Shown piece after piece: positions 9,624-18,832 of a DNA stretch of 64,000 nucleotides. The notes beneath the pieces were generated by a model that saw nothing but the letters and a program-made list of their open reading frames with translations, made no database searches and was not told the DNA's origin. Source of the stretch: Lacipirellula parvula. Its GTDB lineage: Bacteria > Planctomycetota > Planctomycetia > Pirellulales > Lacipirellulaceae. The stretch's first letter is position 1, and the number at the start of each line of letters is the position of its first letter. Made by a program: the position numbers and the translations under genes. The stretch spans positions 1,904,501 to 1,968,500 of the forward strand of contig NZ_AP021861.1 in assembly GCF_009177095.1 (NCBI RefSeq), written 5' to 3'.

Positions 9624-10301
9624 GGTGCCTGTCCAATGTTCCGTGGTACCGACTGGCGCTCGCCTCCGAAAGCGCCAGAATAGTAGATATGAGTGTATCA
9701 GAGATAAGCGATCAGGGCGAACGCGGCGACGATAAAATATGCGGTTTGCCCTATGGAGCAACCCGCGATCCTGCTGGTATGAACAGGGAACGCGCCAGTG
9801 AACTGGGATGCATCGCCGTACGCGCGAGCATTGACGCCAGCGCCAGCACCCTCGGTCAACGTGCAGAGTCACCTCTTTAGGTGATTGTTAAATCGGCCAG
9901 TCGCCGGCTTTGGGCGGCCCGCTCATTCGTCCTAAGAGCTGCCGGTTTCAGGATTTAGGACTAATTAAATAGTTAAGGGCCCTCTCGCCGCCTCCGCCAA
10001 GGGCCAGTCGTCGCTCGAACGCCGAACGCCGCACGGCGTGCTGCGGGTTCTTACGAGGCTCGCCGGGAACGCTGGGATCACGAGACGACGCGTGTCGGGG
10101 GCCGCGAAGCAGCCCACGCCTGCCAGCTCGCTTCTCGAGGGGAGCGGATTCAATCCCAGTCGTCGACTGCCGCGCGGCGCCGGGCAGGCTGAGTGCCGCC
10201 CACATCGACGTGAAGCTTCGGCAGGAAACCTAGAAAAGCGAATTCCGCAGCGCCGCTCGAACTAAGCGGATAGCTTGTAGGCACGCACGCCGGAAAGAAA
10301 A
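9624..10301. other. Intergenic region, no supported gene
   Basis: 678 bases between the GSDH start and the tRNA-like repeat. Open frames here have no family resemblance and no convincing ribosome binding site. It must hold the promoter of the GSDH gene near 9624. It is probably the original chromosome sequence downstream of tRNA-Leu if the island model is right. Confidence 0.5.
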
Positions 10302-10326
10302 TAGCCGCGGCGGGACTCGAACCCGC
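10302..10326. repeat. Probable attL: 25-bp copy of tRNA-Leu 3' end
   Basis: These 25 bases are identical, in the same orientation, to 50167-50191, the T-arm, 3' acceptor strand and discriminator base of tRNA-Leu. On the minus strand it reads GCGGGTTCGAGTCCCGCC and on to the tRNA end. The rest of a tRNA is missing: upstream of the T-arm no anticodon or D-arm can be folded. A truncated tRNA 3' end in direct repeat with an intact tRNA that has an integrase beside it is the standard signature of site-specific integration. An older unrelated insertion could also have left it. Confidence 0.65.
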
Positions 10327-10855
10327 TGAGAAATCCCCGCGAGATTTTGATGCTGCAGCCGCTGGCGGCGCGCAAAGCGGCGCAGTCCGGCATGGCTTCC
10401 CATTCGATGACGCAAGTCTAGGGCGACTAACCTGCGCCGAGGCAAACGTGTTGAGGTCACGGTGGTTAGCGGTGCACCCAGTCATACGCTCGCTCATCAA
10501 GTCCCTCATCATCTCAAGCGACGGGGCCGGCGGGAAATGATTGCGGACGCAGCGGACAGGGCGGACGATTCTACGAGGTAATGCCGCAGACTATCGCGAG
10601 CCCCGGGGACGCGTGATGAGCAGCGGGAACGTTCCGCTACGGGGAACGCAGACGGCGGCGTGCCGGCGTGGCGCGTCGCCGTTTCCTCGCTATGAGGTCG
10701 TCGGCCGGGGGCCCCATGGGTTCGCTGATGTTTTGACCACAACGGGCCGGTCGCGCTGCCGATGGGACTCGACTAGGGGGTATCCAATCGTCACAAATTT
10801 TTTAAAAGAAATCTCCAGAGATTGGTATTGTTTTGCGGGGTCGCAAATTCCAGAG
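10327..10855. other. Left end of island, no supported gene
   Basis: 529 bases between the attL-like repeat and the arsC stop. Several open frames exist but none resembles a known protein. The last 80 bases are clearly AT-richer (TTTTTTAAAAG near 10800), beyond the 3' end of the arsenic operon. No hairpin with T-run is obvious. Confidence 0.4.
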
Positions 10856-11275
10856 TCATTGACCCGGAAGACTTAAATATTTAATGATGCTCGCTAGAAT
10901 TTCGTCTCGCACGCGGGCGAATCCTGCTCGCCGTTCAGTCTCGTCACCTTCAAAATCTGCCGGGTCTTCGAATGGCCAGTGAAGCGTTCGCTTCGCGTTC
11001 GGAAAGAACGGGCACGCCTCCTTCGCGTTATCGCAAACGGTCACGACGACATCGAAAGCTTCCTTGTCGAACTGCTCGACATGTTTGCTCGTGGCGGAGC
11101 TGAGGTCGACGCCAAGGTCTTTCATGACTTCAATGGCCATCGGGTGAACGTATCCTGCTGGCTTTGAGCCCGCGGAGACGGCTTGCCACTCGCCTTCGCC
11201 GAGCTTATTCCAGAGCGCCTCGGCCATTTGAGAGCGACACGAATTGCCGGTGCAAAGAACTAGAACCTTCTTCAC
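10856..11275 (-). CDS. arsC: Arsenate reductase, thioredoxin-coupled type
   Basis: 139 residues from GTG at 11275, which overlaps the acr3 stop in GTGA and has GGGGGA about 9 bases upstream; the ATG at 11305 would overlap acr3 by 34 bases. The enzyme reduces arsenate to arsenite. It belongs to the low-molecular-weight phosphatase fold: the P-loop [11 protein letters not shown] gives nucleophile Cys8, and [15 protein letters not shown] gives Cys81 and Cys88, the redox relay of the pI258 thioredoxin-dependent class. HWPFEDPAD is also typical. It is the last gene of the ars operon, translationally coupled to the exporter. Confidence 0.95.
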   Translation of the reverse strand: MKKVLVLCTGNSCRSQMAEALWNKLGEGEWQAVSAGSKPAGYVHPMAIEVMKDLGVDLSSATSKHVEQFDKEAFDVVVTVCDNAKEACPFFPNAKRTLHWPFEDPADFEGDETERRAGFARVRDEILASIIKYLSLPGQ

Positions 11276-12360
11276 TTGAGTTGTCCCCCACTGGCTAATT
11301 CGCATGCTGCGAAATAGCGGCGTTGAAAGAAGAATGCGACGCTAACGAGCCCAATCATCACCGGCACTTCGACCAGCGGCCCGACCACGGCCGCGAACGC
11401 CTGTCCGGAGTTAATTCCGTAGACGGCGACCGCAACCGCGATTGCGAGCTCGAAATTGTTGCTCGCAGCGGTGAAAGCAATCGTCGTCGTTTTCGAGTAG
11501 TCTGCTCCCGATTTCTTCCCCATCCAGAATGAAACGAGGAACATGACCACGAAATAGATGCAGAGTGGAACAGTGATGCGGAGCACATCGAAAGGTAGAG
11601 CCACAATGTAATCCCCCTTCAGGGAGAACATCACGACAATTGTCAGCAGCAACGCAACGAGCGTCAGGGGCGAGATTTTTGGGATAAAGACGCTCTCATA
11701 CCACTCTCTTCCCTTCGCCCTCACGAGCACCAAGCGAGTTAGCATCCCGGCGATAAACGGAATCCCGAGGTAAATGAATACGCTGACGGCAATCTGAGAC
11801 ATGCTCACATCTAGCGCCGCCCCATCGATGCCGAAGAGGGGCGGCAAGACCGAGATGAAGAGCCACGCATAGAGTGGATAGAACAGCACCTGGAAAATCG
11901 AGTTGAAGGCAACAAGCCCTGCCGCGTAGTCATTGTCTCCGTCGGCAAGTTCGTTCCACACGATGACCATCGCAATACACCGGGCGAGGCCAATCATAAT
12001 GAGGCCGACCATGTATTCCGGGTAATCGCGGAGGAAGATTATCGCGAGGAAGAACATCAGGAGCGGGCCAATCAGCCAGTTCTGAGCGAGCGACAAGCCT
12101 AGTACTCGAAAGTCGCGAAAGACCCTTCCTAGTTCCTCGTAACGAACCTTCGCCAGCGGCGGATACATCATCAGGATTAGCCCAACCGCGATGGGAAGAT
12201 TCGTCGTGCCGACTTGCAAGGAGTCGATGAACTTCTCGACGCCCGGCAGGAAGTGGCCGAGCGCGACCCCGACGATAATCGCGAGGAATATCCAGGCCGT
12301 TAGATACCGGTCGAGGAACGACAGCCGCTTCGGACAGCAATTAGTAAGGTCAGATTCCAT
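11272..12360 (-). CDS. acr3: Arsenite efflux permease, ACR3 family
   Basis: 362 residues with about ten hydrophobic segments. It exports arsenite produced by ArsC across the inner membrane. The essential Cys of the family is present in [10 protein letters not shown] (Cys128), and the late signature [11 protein letters not shown] with its conserved Glu is intact. The start has a 3-base gap after the arsM stop, and its end overlaps arsC by 4 bases, so translation is tightly coupled. This is the ACR3 rather than the ArsB(pI258) type. Confidence 0.95.
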   Translation of the reverse strand: MESDLTNCCPKRLSFLDRYLTAWIFLAIIVGVALGHFLPGVEKFIDSLQVGTTNLPIAVGLILMMYPPLAKVRYEELGRVFRDFRVLGLSLAQNWLIGPLLMFFLAIIFLRDYPEYMVGLIMIGLARCIAMVIVWNELADGDNDYAAGLVAFNSIFQVLFYPLYAWLFISVLPPLFGIDGAALDVSMSQIAVSVFIYLGIPFIAGMLTRLVLVRAKGREWYESVFIPKISPLTLVALLLTIVVMFSLKGDYIVALPFDVLRITVPLCIYFVVMFLVSFWMGKKSGADYSKTTTIAFTAASNNFELAIAVAVAVYGINSGQAFAAVVGPLVEVPVMIGLVSVAFFFQRRYFAACELASGGQLK

Positions 12361-12363
12361 TCC

Positions 12364-13251
12364 CTATCCCTTGATGGCGTAGACTTTGACGCTCGCGGCA
12401 AAGTCGTTCACGTCATACCGCGAGAGTAGGTCCTGAAGGTCGGAATGAATGCCGGTCGTTTGCTTGCTTGCCGGCTCGCAGCATCCGCCAATAACGGCGA
12501 GTCCACTCGCCGGTTCCATCGAGGGAGAGCAGCAGGCACTCTGACCATCGACGTTCGCGTAAGCGTTGAGGTCCGCTCCGCTGTCCTTGATTTCTACCGC
12601 CGAGAAGCCTGCATCGAGGAGGCCCGCTCGATACTCGTCAATTTGAATCGCTCCGGCGATGCAGCCGACGTAGGCCATGATGTTCTCGCTGAGCGCCTCC
12701 GGCATCGGCTTTTTAATGGCGATGTCGCTGATTGCTACCCGGCCGCCGGGCTTCAGAACCCGGGCCATCTCCGCGAAGGCCTTCGGCTTGTCCGGAGCGA
12801 GATTAATCACGCAGTTGCTGATGATGCAGTCCACAGACGCATCAGCCAACGGAAGCTGGTCGATAGTCGACAAATGGAATTCAATGTTCGCTGGTGCCTG
12901 CCCAGTTGCAGGATTGACGGCGTTCTTTCGCGCGAGATTAATCATCTCCTCCGTCATATCAATGCCGATGGCTTTGCCTGTCGGCCCCACAGCCTTTGCC
13001 GCGAGGAACACATCGAGCCCGCCGCCGGAGCCGAGGTCGACGACGACTTCTCCTTCACGAATGCTGGCGAATGCTGTAGGGTTTCCGCAGGACAGGCCCA
13101 TGTTGGCGTTAGCAGGAATCGAATTCAGCTCCTCTGCCGAATAGCCAAACGCTTCTGCCACGGAGCGAACGCCTTGCTGTGAGCTGGAGAGCCCGCTCGC
13201 AGCGACCTGTCCGTATTTCTCTTGAATGACTTTCTCAATATTTGAAGACAT
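12364..13251 (-). CDS. arsM: Arsenite S-adenosylmethionine methyltransferase
   Basis: 295 residues. It methylates As(III) using SAM. The class I SAM motif is [10 protein letters not shown] (residues 71-80), and MGLSCGNP (Cys55) and YVGCIAGA (Cys197) give the conserved As-binding cysteines. Extra thiols near the C-terminus (Cys240-Cys241, Cys257-Cys258) match the variable CC pairs seen in bacterial ArsM proteins. It sits between arsR and acr3 in an operon; with arsC and acr3 it gives two routes for arsenic: efflux and methylation. Confidence 0.95.
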   Translation of the reverse strand: MSSNIEKVIQEKYGQVAASGLSSSQQGVRSVAEAFGYSAEELNSIPANANMGLSCGNPTAFASIREGEVVVDLGSGGGLDVFLAAKAVGPTGKAIGIDMTEEMINLARKNAVNPATGQAPANIEFHLSTIDQLPLADASVDCIISNCVINLAPDKPKAFAEMARVLKPGGRVAISDIAIKKPMPEALSENIMAYVGCIAGAIQIDEYRAGLLDAGFSAVEIKDSGADLNAYANVDGQSACCSPSMEPASGLAVIGGCCEPASKQTTGIHSDLQDLLSRYDVNDFAASVKVYAIKG

Positions 13252-13296
13252 CTCTTCTCTCTGCTGCTAGCTAGCCCGATTTCTCAGATATGGTTT

Positions 13297-13662
13297 TTAC
13301 TTGGTCGCCGATTTCTTCCCTGGCTTTGCTTTCTTCTCGCCGCAGCTCTGAGAGCCAGCGAGACCGCACAACTCCGGACGGCCCTTGCAGCACTCTTCGG
13401 TGAGGAAGAGCAGCAAGTCACGCATCGCGGGCACACACAGGGAATAGCGAATCGAACGCCCCTCACGCTTGGACTCGATAAGTCCCGCGTGAGTCAGCTC
13501 TTTGAGGTGAAACGACAGGGTCGCCGCAGGAATCGAGAGGTCGCCCGCGATATCGCCCGCGGCAACACCCGATTCCCCGGCCACAACGAGAAGCCGGAAT
13601 ACCTGGAGTCGTGATTCCTGGGCCAGGGCCGCTAAAGCCGTAACTGCTTCTGTAACTTTCAT
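13297..13662 (-). CDS. arsR: ArsR family arsenic-responsive repressor
   Basis: 121 residues. The winged helix lies at about residues 15-80, with recognition helix IPAATLSFHLKELTHAGLI. It lacks the ELCVCD metal box of the E. coli type; instead Cys91-Cys92 and Cys99 follow the wing (LTEECCKGRPELC), as in the Acidithiobacillus-type ArsR where a C-terminal CC plus Cys binds arsenite. It should repress the operon until As(III) binds. It is followed by arsM, acr3 and arsC, and preceded on the same strand by two arsenic-block proteins of unknown role. A Lys-rich tail (KKAKPGKKSATK) ends the protein. Confidence 0.93.
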   Translation of the reverse strand: MKVTEAVTALAALAQESRLQVFRLLVVAGESGVAAGDIAGDLSIPAATLSFHLKELTHAGLIESKREGRSIRYSLCVPAMRDLLLFLTEECCKGRPELCGLAGSQSCGEKKAKPGKKSATK

Positions 13663-13696
13663 AGTTCTGTAATAATGGAAATGTCAGGGGAAGGCA

Positions 13697-13710
13697 AGTT
13701 TGGCCAAACT
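13697..13710. promoter_or_regulatory. Perfect 14-bp palindrome upstream of arsR
   Basis: AGTTTGGCCAAACT is perfectly palindromic and lies 35-48 bases before the arsR start, in the 65-base gap after the PhnD-propeller gene. It could be the ArsR operator of an internal arsR promoter, or part of a weak terminator. It does not match the canonical E. coli-type ars operator, so the role is open. Confidence 0.35.
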
Positions 13711-13727
13711 GCCGGGGGGGGGCGCCA

Positions 13728-15863
13728 CTAAGCGCCGAGGTCGACGCAGACGATTTCCTTCTCGAAACGCACGTAGAGACGCGTTCCAACGAGAGCCGGA
13801 AACGTGAAGAGTTCTGCCGCAGCAGAGTCCTTATCCGGAGCGAAGCTGAGGCGAGAGAGAATCCGCGGCTCCTCGTCCTTCGTATCGACGAGAACTAACT
13901 CCCCGCCCCGACCCTGGACCAGCAGCCGGTCGTCGCTTGCAATGGCTGCTCCGTATTCGCAGAAAGTTCGGTCGCGGGCCGACCATGCCGACTGGAGCCC
14001 CTTCGCCACATCGAAGCATTCGAGTCGACGGTTCACGCAAAATATCCGGTCGCCGATTGCAATCGGCGTGCTCATCTGCGGGTTCAGCTTCGTGTTGACG
14101 GCAACATGCTCCGGATTGATGGTGCCGTCATTGTTGAACTCGTAGAGACGACCGCCATTATTTTCCGTGGCAATTAGCAGCTTGTCGCCAACGACAACCG
14201 GCGTCGGCACATTGAAGTCACCATCGGTCCGGGGCTTCACCGACCACAGCTCCCGCCCGGTTGACGCTTCCCAACCGCAAAGCATGTTTTGGGTGTGCCC
14301 GATGATTTGACGAACTCCGCCGAACGTCGCTGCGATGAATGAACCATAGCCTTGGGGGCCACCTGGAGTTTTCCATCGGACCTCCCCGGTTGCGGCGTCG
14401 AGGGCGGCAATCGCCGCGGTCGGAGCGCCCGGGTTTACGATAATCATGTCGTCCACAACGAGCGGCGACGAACAAGTTCCCCACGGCAGCTTGTCGAGCG
14501 CGAGGAACTTCAATCGGACGTTGGCTTTCCAGACAACCTTCCCAGTTTCGATGTCAGCACAAATCAAATCACCGAAGGCACCGAAGAAAAAAACCCAGTC
14601 CTTATAGATGAGCGGCGTTGCACGAGGGAGGTTGTCGTAATCCAACTGCCCAATGGTGAGCTGCGTGATTGACCACAACTCTTCGCCGGTAGAAGCGTCC
14701 AGGCAACGGAACACATCAGCCCGGTTAGCGGCGTCGCGGTCACCGACGAACACATGTCGGTCGGTTGCCGCGAGGCCGCCCATACCGGGGCGAAGGAACG
14801 ATTGCCGCCAAACGATGTTCGCTGTTTCGGGCAGCGAACTCGGGAGCCACTCAACATGGCCGTTTCTCTCCGGGCCGAGCCAACCGGGCCATGCCCGGGT
14901 GGTCGGCGTTACGTTTGCCGCTTTCTTCGACTCGTCGGTCGAAGGTTTGGGTTTTGCCGCTGCCGCAGGAGTTTTTCCGGCAGCTTTGATTACTGGTTTG
15001 GTCGGAGCGGGCTTGAAGTCCTCAGGTACAAATCCCAGCATCGTCTCCAGCGCGACCAGCATGCCGGGCGACTGCGCCGCTGCGTATAAAGCCTTCTGTA
15101 ATTTCTTCTGCTCGTCTTTGTCGAGCGACTTCGTTGCGAAAGCAGCAACGAACGGGACTTCTTCCGTCTCGCCAATAACCCGAAGGTCACCCTTCTTAAT
15201 CGTTCCGCAGCCTTCGAGGAGCGGAGCGGCGTAACTGGAGATGACAGCCGCGCCGCGAATCTTATCCCCCCAGTCGATAATCATGCACGCACCGTCGCTG
15301 CACGCGTAAGAAATCTCGGCGTCCTTTTCAGGAGGAAGGTCGACGCCAGCTTCTTCTAGCAATGCCCGGGCCGCAGCGAACTTCTCATCGCACTCCGAAG
15401 GTCCGAAGAGAATACGGTAGCCGTTGAGGTCAGAAAGCTTCTGAGCTGGGTCGGCAGAGCGAACAACAATCAGACCAGTCTGAGTCGTCTTCCCATCCTT
15501 ACCAACGAGCCGAGCGAGGCGAGAAACATCAAAGTCGTGTTTCTTCCCCTGAGCGGTAACGACTGAATCTTTGCCGATGATGATGTGAATATCATCGACG
15601 CTCTCCTTGTCGAGGGCGTTCTTTACCGACTCAGCGAAGACGACTTCAACGGGTCGACCCAGTTCCTTACTGAGATACTCTCCGAGCACTTCGTATTTCC
15701 GCTGGGCGTAGCCGGCGACGCATGGACACGACAGCGGCAGCGCCAGCGGGTCCATCACAAGCATCGTAATGGCGTCGTCGCTTTTCGCCTCAGCCTGCAC
15801 TGGAATTGCGGCGAGCATTGCCATGAGGAGAAGGGCAAGCCTCGCAAAGAGGGATGTTCGCAT
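13728..15863 (-). CDS. Exported PhnD-like binding domain fused to PQQ-type beta-propeller, arsenic cluster
   Basis: 711 residues from the ATG at 15863 (AGGAAA upstream); the frame extends 14 codons further but the signal peptide MRTSLFARLALLLMAMLAA starts here. Residues about 30-290 resemble PhnD/phosphonate-type periplasmic binding proteins: VLGEYLSKELGRPVEVVFAE, GYRILFGPSECDEKF. Thiols are unusually frequent: Cys46 and Cys48 (SCPC), Cys158, Cys188, Cys193 and Cys219. After an Ala/Lys/Pro linker (about 295-335) comes a PQQ-type propeller to the end, with repeats such as CLDASTGEELWS, CADIETGKVVWK and ALDAATGEVRWK. The AioX As(III) sensors belong to the same binding-protein family, so an arsenic ligand is possible; that is inference. 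Confidence 0.8.
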   Translation of the reverse strand: MRTSLFARLALLLMAMLAAIPVQAEAKSDDAITMLVMDPLALPLSCPCVAGYAQRKYEVLGEYLSKELGRPVEVVFAESVKNALDKESVDDIHIIIGKDSVVTAQGKKHDFDVSRLARLVGKDGKTTQTGLIVVRSADPAQKLSDLNGYRILFGPSECDEKFAAARALLEEAGVDLPPEKDAEISYACSDGACMIIDWGDKIRGAAVISSYAAPLLEGCGTIKKGDLRVIGETEEVPFVAAFATKSLDKDEQKKLQKALYAAAQSPGMLVALETMLGFVPEDFKPAPTKPVIKAAGKTPAAAAKPKPSTDESKKAANVTPTTRAWPGWLGPERNGHVEWLPSSLPETANIVWRQSFLRPGMGGLAATDRHVFVGDRDAANRADVFRCLDASTGEELWSITQLTIGQLDYDNLPRATPLIYKDWVFFFGAFGDLICADIETGKVVWKANVRLKFLALDKLPWGTCSSPLVVDDMIIVNPGAPTAAIAALDAATGEVRWKTPGGPQGYGSFIAATFGGVRQIIGHTQNMLCGWEASTGRELWSVKPRTDGDFNVPTPVVVGDKLLIATENNGGRLYEFNNDGTINPEHVAVNTKLNPQMSTPIAIGDRIFCVNRRLECFDVAKGLQSAWSARDRTFCEYGAAIASDDRLLVQGRGGELVLVDTKDEEPRILSRLSFAPDKDSAAAELFTFPALVGTRLYVRFEKEIVCVDLGA

Positions 15864-15900
15864 GATGGGTTTCCTGAGAACTAAACGGCAGGAATGAAAG

Positions 15901-15942
15901 AACACGGCAGTAAGCCTCGTTTCCGAAACCTACTACCGTGTT
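15901..15942 (-). terminator. Hairpin terminator after the Cys-rich propeller gene
   Basis: AACACGGCAGTA and TACTACCGTGTT form a 12-bp stem (one G-U pair in RNA) with an inner GGTTTC-GGAAAC hairpin. It lies just past the stop of the Cys-rich gene and before the start of the PhnD-propeller gene. Only a short T-rich stretch follows (TTCTTTC), so termination is probably partial, allowing some read-through into the downstream arsenic genes. Confidence 0.5.
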
Positions 15943-15966
15943 GCGATGTGAGAAATTAGCCGCCTG

Positions 15967-17364
15967 CTATTCGAGGCCGAGCAGGCTGAGAATACCGCCG
16001 CTCTTCGCCGAGACGGCATCAGCAAGCGGTTCCTTCGGGTCGGGAAGAACCCGGGTCAGAACCGCGACGTTGTTCTTCGTAATGTCGAGCATGTAGACAC
16101 GGTCGCCGGTCGAATCGACGCCAATCGAGACTTTCTTGCAGCCCGGAACAACATCGGCGGCGCCGACAACGCTCAGCAGCTTCCCGTCATTCGAATAGCG
16201 CTTGATACGACCAGTGGTATCTTCCGCCGTGTAGACGGCACCGTTCGTGCCGAAGGCGAGATTCATCGGATTGCAGCAGCTCCCGAATCCTTCAACGCCC
16301 TCTGAGGCTTTGCCCCAGTCACAGATAGACTTCCCCTCGGCGTCAAAGCGACGGACTCGCTTCCGCGAGTTCTCCGCTACGAACACTCCGTCAGCATTCG
16401 CTTGAACATCCATCTGACCGCAGCAGCCACTGAGGCCAGAGACGATTTCCTTCCCTTCAGCAAAGTCCGGGTTCAACTTCCAGACCGCGTAGCCGTAGCC
16501 AGCGGGCATTCCGCAAGCAACGTAGACCGCATCTCCATCAGAGCTAATCGACGCGACCTTCAGCTTGTACTGAATCGCGGCCTGCACCATTTCTTCAATC
16601 TTCTCCTCAGTCAGCTCCTCGGCAGTGCCGTACTCTTTCTTCATCTGCTCTTTCGCAGACTCGTAGGACTTAATCGTCTCTTCCAACGTCGCGAGCTGCT
16701 CGTCGGCATTCTCTTGGTCCTTTAGGCCATCAATCTGGTCCTTCAGTGCCTTAATCGCCGTGTCATACGTTTCGAGCATCTGGGGCAGCATGTCGGCTTG
16801 CTGCTTGTGCTGTTCAATGGTTTGCTCCCGCACCTGCTTCTTCGCTTCGCGAATCGCAGCAGCATGAGGCGACTCGGCCTTAGTCACAATCTCCCCGTCC
16901 TTCGAAAGACGGATTAGCTCTCCCTCACCGGCCACCAGAATGGTTCCGTCCTTAGCGACGTTAATCGCTTCCGGAGCCACGGGCAGCTCAATCGACTTCA
17001 GGAACTTGCCCTCAGCATCAAAGACGCGAATCTCATTCGCGTTCCCCGTGCAGCCAGCCAGGAGCTGGTCATCGCCCATCAGGCAGAAACATTGAACGCT
17101 CGCCTGGGAGAGGCCGTCAGCGTTGATATTGATAAGCGCAGATTGCTTGTGAGTAGGCTGCTCGCCGGTCGGGTCGGAGTCGTCTTTCGACTCCTCCTTT
17201 GCCTCCTCCGCCGCGTCGTCGCTGGCGTCTCCGTCAATCGTTACCACGTCCGCCTCAATGAGGACGGTGACAGGCTTCGACTCTTCAGCAGTCGCTGATT
17301 GAGCCAGGAATAGAGATAGAGACAAACAACAAGACAGGACCTCGAAACGACGAGAGAGGGCCAT
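15967..17364 (-). CDS. Exported Cys-rich propeller-like protein with coiled-coil insert, arsenic cluster
   Basis: 465 residues from the second of two adjacent ATGs (17367 and 17364); AAGGAG is best spaced for the second. A signal peptide (VLSCCLSLSLFLAQSATA) is followed by an acidic stretch, then NHL-like blades (IRVFDAEGKFLKSIELP, GELIRLSKDGEIV, RVRRFDAEGKSICDWG). A highly charged Gln/Glu/Lys coiled coil (about residues 165-270) interrupts the propeller. Vicinal or near-vicinal Cys occur in blade loops: QCFCLMGDD, SGCCGQMD, GSCCNPMN, all candidates for thiophilic ligands such as As(III). It is the first gene of the arsenic-block transcript. I do not recognise a characterised family. Confidence 0.75.
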   Translation of the reverse strand: MALSRRFEVLSCCLSLSLFLAQSATAEESKPVTVLIEADVVTIDGDASDDAAEEAKEESKDDSDPTGEQPTHKQSALININADGLSQASVQCFCLMGDDQLLAGCTGNANEIRVFDAEGKFLKSIELPVAPEAINVAKDGTILVAGEGELIRLSKDGEIVTKAESPHAAAIREAKKQVREQTIEQHKQQADMLPQMLETYDTAIKALKDQIDGLKDQENADEQLATLEETIKSYESAKEQMKKEYGTAEELTEEKIEEMVQAAIQYKLKVASISSDGDAVYVACGMPAGYGYAVWKLNPDFAEGKEIVSGLSGCCGQMDVQANADGVFVAENSRKRVRRFDAEGKSICDWGKASEGVEGFGSCCNPMNLAFGTNGAVYTAEDTTGRIKRYSNDGKLLSVVGAADVVPGCKKVSIGVDSTGDRVYMLDITKNNVAVLTRVLPDPKEPLADAVSAKSGGILSLLGLE

Positions 17365-17785
17365 CATTCTGCTCCTTGCGGGAAAACTAACCGCTTCTCC
17401 GGAACAAGTGCTCGCCACGCGCGAGCAGCTTTTGTCCGGGCGATTATCACCGATTCAACTGCTGCTCGCCAAGTAATTCGGTCTCGAACGGCAAAGATTG
17501 CCGTACGGAATTTGGAAAACTAGGAAGACAGGGCGAGCGGTGGCGATAGCTTGGCTACTGACGAGCGAGAATCAGGGCGGAGCATCTAAGCCGGGATCCT
17601 GCGTATTTTGTAGCAGCACCAGCTCGACTTTTAAGAGGGAGCGGCGGCCGGCTTTTGTTGCCTACGCGCTGCGGCTACTGATCGGCGACGCGCTCGACTC
17701 AGCCACCGATGAAGAGCATAGCTTACCGTTTTGCCGGCCACTCCAACTAGATTGTAGTCATCCCGGGCCGGCAACCAGAGCATTC
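17365..17785. other. Intergenic region, promoter side of arsenic block
   Basis: 421 bases upstream of the Cys-rich propeller gene. It should hold the main promoter of the arsenic block. I see no clear ArsR-like palindrome and no supported coding region. Confidence 0.35.
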
Positions 17786-18169
17786 TTAACTGCACGGACC
17801 GCCGTCGACGACGAGACGCCATGAGTCGGGGCCGTAGGGGCTGCTAGCTGAACCATCCCACGACGCGCCGATAAACAGATCAAAGGCGACGGAGTAGAGT
17901 TGCCCCGGCGTTAGGCCCGTATCTACGAGCGAGACGCTCTCATCGAGTGATCCGCTCTTGGTGACGTTGCTGACCAGTTTGCCGAGCCACGTGGACTGGT
18001 TGGGAGGTGCGAGCCTGCCGCTGTCGGTCAGTAGGGAGGCTCGACTGAGTGCGACGAGCGAGACACTCGGGGTAAAGCCTGCTGTGTCCGACTCGAAATC
18101 GTTGCTGAAGACCGTCTGCACTGCCGTCACGTGGCCCATGGTAAGGGCGAGCGTCAACGAGAGCAGCAT
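17786..18169 (-). pseudogene. Truncated secreted PEP-CTERM-type protein
   Basis: 127 residues from the ATG at 18169. A signal-like start MLLSLTLALTMGHVTAV is followed by FSNDFESDTAGFTP and a beta-sandwich-like stretch ending GPDSWRLVVDGG, where the reading runs into three unrelated residues and a stop. Exported planctomycete proteins of this kind normally continue and end in a VPEP tail, which is absent in all frames downstream. I read this as a 3'-truncated gene whose break lies near 17795. Confidence 0.55.
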
Positions 18170-18832
18170 TCCGAAGCAACGTGGCAGGGGCGTTGTCTGT
18201 ATCTCAAAGCTGAGTGCGTGACGGTCAACGTTGACGCATCGGTCGAAGTTGATGCTGGAGCGGCATTTTGGCCCGGCGTTTAGTCGTATCGCAAGCTCCC
18301 ATGGCTGGAAATGTTGCTCAGTTTTGAGTGCAGCTAGCACGTCGACTGCACGCCGCAGGGCGCACCGCTTGCCGTTCTGATTTCGAGACGCCCCTCGCCG
18401 GCAGATTGCCGACTTACCGTCTGGCAGGTGTTGCCTTCGGCATCACCGCAAGCTCGGGCGTTCTCGGCGGTAGTGATCGGCTTAGAGCGGCTTCTTCAGG
18501 AAGTCGACGCGACAGTGAGCAGGGGCTTAGTTGTCCCGAATTGAACTCGCCCGACGCTCTGCGCGTTCCAGCGTCTTACGGTGAAGCCGTGCGTCGACCG
18601 TTTCCGTCTTAAAATTTTGCTGGAGAAGATCGCGAGGTGTATGAGACTGAAAAGGGTCTTTCGCATTTCCCGGCGCCAGTATAGGCAAGCTGCATTGTCT
18701 TTCGAAATGGGGGCCGTCTTGCGGCAATTCGTCGCGAAACAATCGCGATAATTCAGGTTGCCGTATGGTTGGAACCATCTGGCGGATGCTGGTCAAACTG
18801 GACTCCGACATCCCGTCATGCAATGCACAGAC
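18170..18832. other. Intergenic region without a recognisable gene
   Basis: 663 bases between the truncated secreted protein and the terpene-cyclase-fold gene. A 98-codon open frame on the minus strand (18527-18823) has no family resemblance and no ribosome binding site. It is probably decayed sequence. Confidence 0.4.

Noticed and set aside
9608-9880. 90-codon plus-strand frame upstream of the GSDH gene
   Set aside because: It overlaps the start and promoter of the divergent gene and shows no protein-like features.
10302-10420. A second complete tRNA gene on the minus strand at the left repeat
   Set aside because: Only the T-arm and 3' acceptor strand are present; no D-arm, anticodon arm or 5' acceptor can be folded in the preceding bases.
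12445-13182. 245-codon plus-strand frame opposite arsM
   Set aside because: ArsM motifs on the minus strand are decisive; the frame has no family resemblance.
18527-18823. 98-codon minus-strand frame in an intergenic region
   Set aside because: No ribosome binding site, no family likeness, and composition like random frames.
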